Part shown: positions 63,124 through 64,000 of the stretch, one piece after another
How the letters are laid out: every line of letters begins with the position of its first letter
Numbering within the stretch: position 1 is the first letter of the stretch
Assembly (NCBI RefSeq): GCF_001444405.1
Contig: NZ_CP013187.1
Span: forward strand, 1,860,001 to 1,924,000
From: Pseudoalteromonas phenolica
GTDB taxonomy: Bacteria; Pseudomonadota; Gammaproteobacteria; Enterobacterales; Alteromonadaceae
Direction: 5' to 3'
DNA: 64,000 bases
Translations under genes and position numbers: made by a program
The notes under the pieces: model-generated
Told to the model about the DNA's origin: nothing
What the model saw: only the letters and a program-made list of their open reading frames with translations
Database searches by the model: none

Positions 63124-63948
63124 ATGAAATCAATTTTGATCACGGGATGCTCTACCGGAATTGGATATTACTGCGCAAAAGAACTACATAGATTAGGTTA
63201 TAAAGTCATAGCCAGTTGCCGTAAAAGTGAAGATGTTCTGCGACTCTCTGAAGAAGGTTTAACCTGTATAAAATTGGATCTAGCGGACCAGACTAGTATA
63301 GAGCAAGGCTTTAAAACAGCACTTGATATGTGTGGTGGGAAGTTAGATGTGTTGTTTAACAATGGTGCTTATGGACAACCCGGCGCAGTAGAAGATTTAG
63401 CAACAGATACGCTTCGTGCGCAGTTTGAAGTCAACTTCTTCGCTTGGCACCACCTTACCAATTTGGCAATTAAACATATGCGTTCAAGTGGTCACGGTCG
63501 AATTGTTCACAATTCTTCAGTATTAGGTTTCGTTTCCCTACCTTATCGAGGTGCCTACAATGCCAGTAAGTTCGCTTTAGAGGGGCTAACAGATACATTG
63601 AGAATGGAGTTAGCAGATACTAATATCCACATTTGCTTAATTGAACCTGGACCAATCGCCTCTAAGTTTAGAGAAAATGCAAAACAGGCATTTATTGAAA
63701 ATATCAATATTGAACAAAGCGCGCATAGCGATAACTATAGAGCACAGCTAAATAGATTAGAAAGCCAGACTGCACCACAAAAATTTACTTTGGGTCCTGA
63801 AGCTGTATTTAAAAAGCTATTGCATGCAATAAATGCAGAAAAACCTAAACCGCGTTACTTCGTGACATTCCCAACCTATTTCATGGGCGTGATGCGAAGA
63901 ATATTAAGTACTAGATTACTTGATAAGATTTTAATTAAGAATCGTTAA
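63124..63948 (+). CDS. short-chain dehydrogenase/reductase
   Basis: The 274-residue product is a classical SDR. It has the cofactor motif 'ITGCSTGIGYY' (TGxxxGIG, about 6-16), 'LFNNGAYG' (NNAG variant, about 77-84), catalytic Ser in 'VHNSSVLGF' (about 130) and the Tyr/Lys pair in 'YRGAYNASKFALEG' (about 141-154), then 'LIEPGPI'. The Arg/Ser positions after strand 2 suggest NADP rather than NAD. Substrate unknown. It is divergent from the carboxypeptidase gene and followed by a terminator. Confidence 0.88.
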   Translation: MKSILITGCSTGIGYYCAKELHRLGYKVIASCRKSEDVLRLSEEGLTCIKLDLADQTSIEQGFKTALDMCGGKLDVLFNNGAYGQPGAVEDLATDTLRAQFEVNFFAWHHLTNLAIKHMRSSGHGRIVHNSSVLGFVSLPYRGAYNASKFALEGLTDTLRMELADTNIHICLIEPGPIASKFRENAKQAFIENINIEQSAHSDNYRAQLNRLESQTAPQKFTLGPEAVFKKLLHAINAEKPKPRYFVTFPTYFMGVMRRILSTRLLDKILIKNR

Positions 63949-63955
63949 AACTAAA

Positions 63956-63976
63956 AAAGGAGCCATTGGCTCCTTT
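63956..63976. terminator. terminator after SDR gene
   Basis: AAAGGAGCC and GGCTCCTTT flank a three-base loop just after the stop codon, with an A run before and only TTT after it. Confidence 0.75.
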
Positions 63977-64000
63977 CAAATCAATAAGTTCAAGACTTAT

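Noticed and set aside
1..64000. CRISPR arrays, tRNA or rRNA genes, prophage or integrase genes
   Set aside because: No regularly spaced repeats, cloverleaf-like sequences, rRNA segments or phage-type proteins were seen on reading both strands.

Overview
The window is an AT-rich, gene-dense stretch of a Gram-negative chromosome. Lipoprotein signals, TolC/RND efflux pumps, SppA, PykA, FadH and GloC of gammaproteobacterial type, and an ATACCAAT-ended interspersed repeat, suggest a marine gammaproteobacterium of the order Alteromonadales (Pseudoalteromonadaceae or Colwelliaceae type). This is inferred from the proteins by recognition, not from a database search. I see no rRNA, tRNA, CRISPR array, phage genes or intact insertion sequence.

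Region 1 (1-14.8 kb) is an exopolysaccharide locus whose functions match the Vibrio fischeri syp (symbiosis polysaccharide) locus in a rotated order. Reading leftward it encodes a glycosyltransferase, flippase, polymerase, acetyltransferase, glycosyltransferase, Wzz-like chain-length protein, glycosyltransferase and a fused SypQ-SypR protein, i.e. J-K-L-M-N-O-P-QR. A terminator follows, then a second operon with the STAS, OmpA-like and SLBB export genes (A-B-C), the last running off the left edge. A divergent rightward unit carries a GT2 glycosyltransferase and a receiver-only response regulator. The intergenic regions hold sigma-54-like -24/-12 elements, each with a 15-bp palindromic box (consensus TTYGCATTWTGCAAA) about 50-60 bp upstream. 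The same arrangement recurs at 31.9 kb before a YvcK/GlmR-like gene, so these units look like one regulon.

Region 2 (14.8-29.6 kb) is mostly envelope and transport housekeeping: a complete RND operon (permease, adaptor, outer-membrane lipoprotein), a MITE-like repeat, MAPEG and DUF1289 genes, a second RND permease-adaptor pair, a methyltransferase, an NRAMP-fold transporter without the usual metal-binding motifs, a YdjA nitroreductase and a DoxX protein.

Region 3 (29.6-34.3 kb) is a signalling patch: a soluble hybrid histidine kinase, the YvcK-like protein, a stand-alone HPt protein and an orphan GT4 glycosyltransferase.

Region 4 (34.5-47.4 kb) is the most promising candidate for an undescribed system. 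Six co-directional, nearly contiguous genes encode a TPR/beta-barrel outer-membrane protein (Slam-like by architecture), a FecR-domain periplasmic protein, an 1885-residue lipoprotein with Ig/cadherin-like repeats and a predicted propeller-like half, a metallo-beta-lactamase-fold hydrolase, a CHASE2 membrane nucleotide cyclase and a GAF/HD-GYP protein. Together they look like a surface or periplasmic sensor coupled to cyclic-nucleotide output.

Region 5 (47.7-64 kb) is core metabolism and housekeeping: FadH, SppA, AnsA, Gnd, PykA (with a palindromic operator in the spacer of a good promoter), a LytS/LytTR two-component pair, a SulP transporter, an Lrp/AsnC regulator, GloC, an M14 carboxypeptidase and a short-chain dehydrogenase. 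Clear stem-loop terminators separate most of these units.
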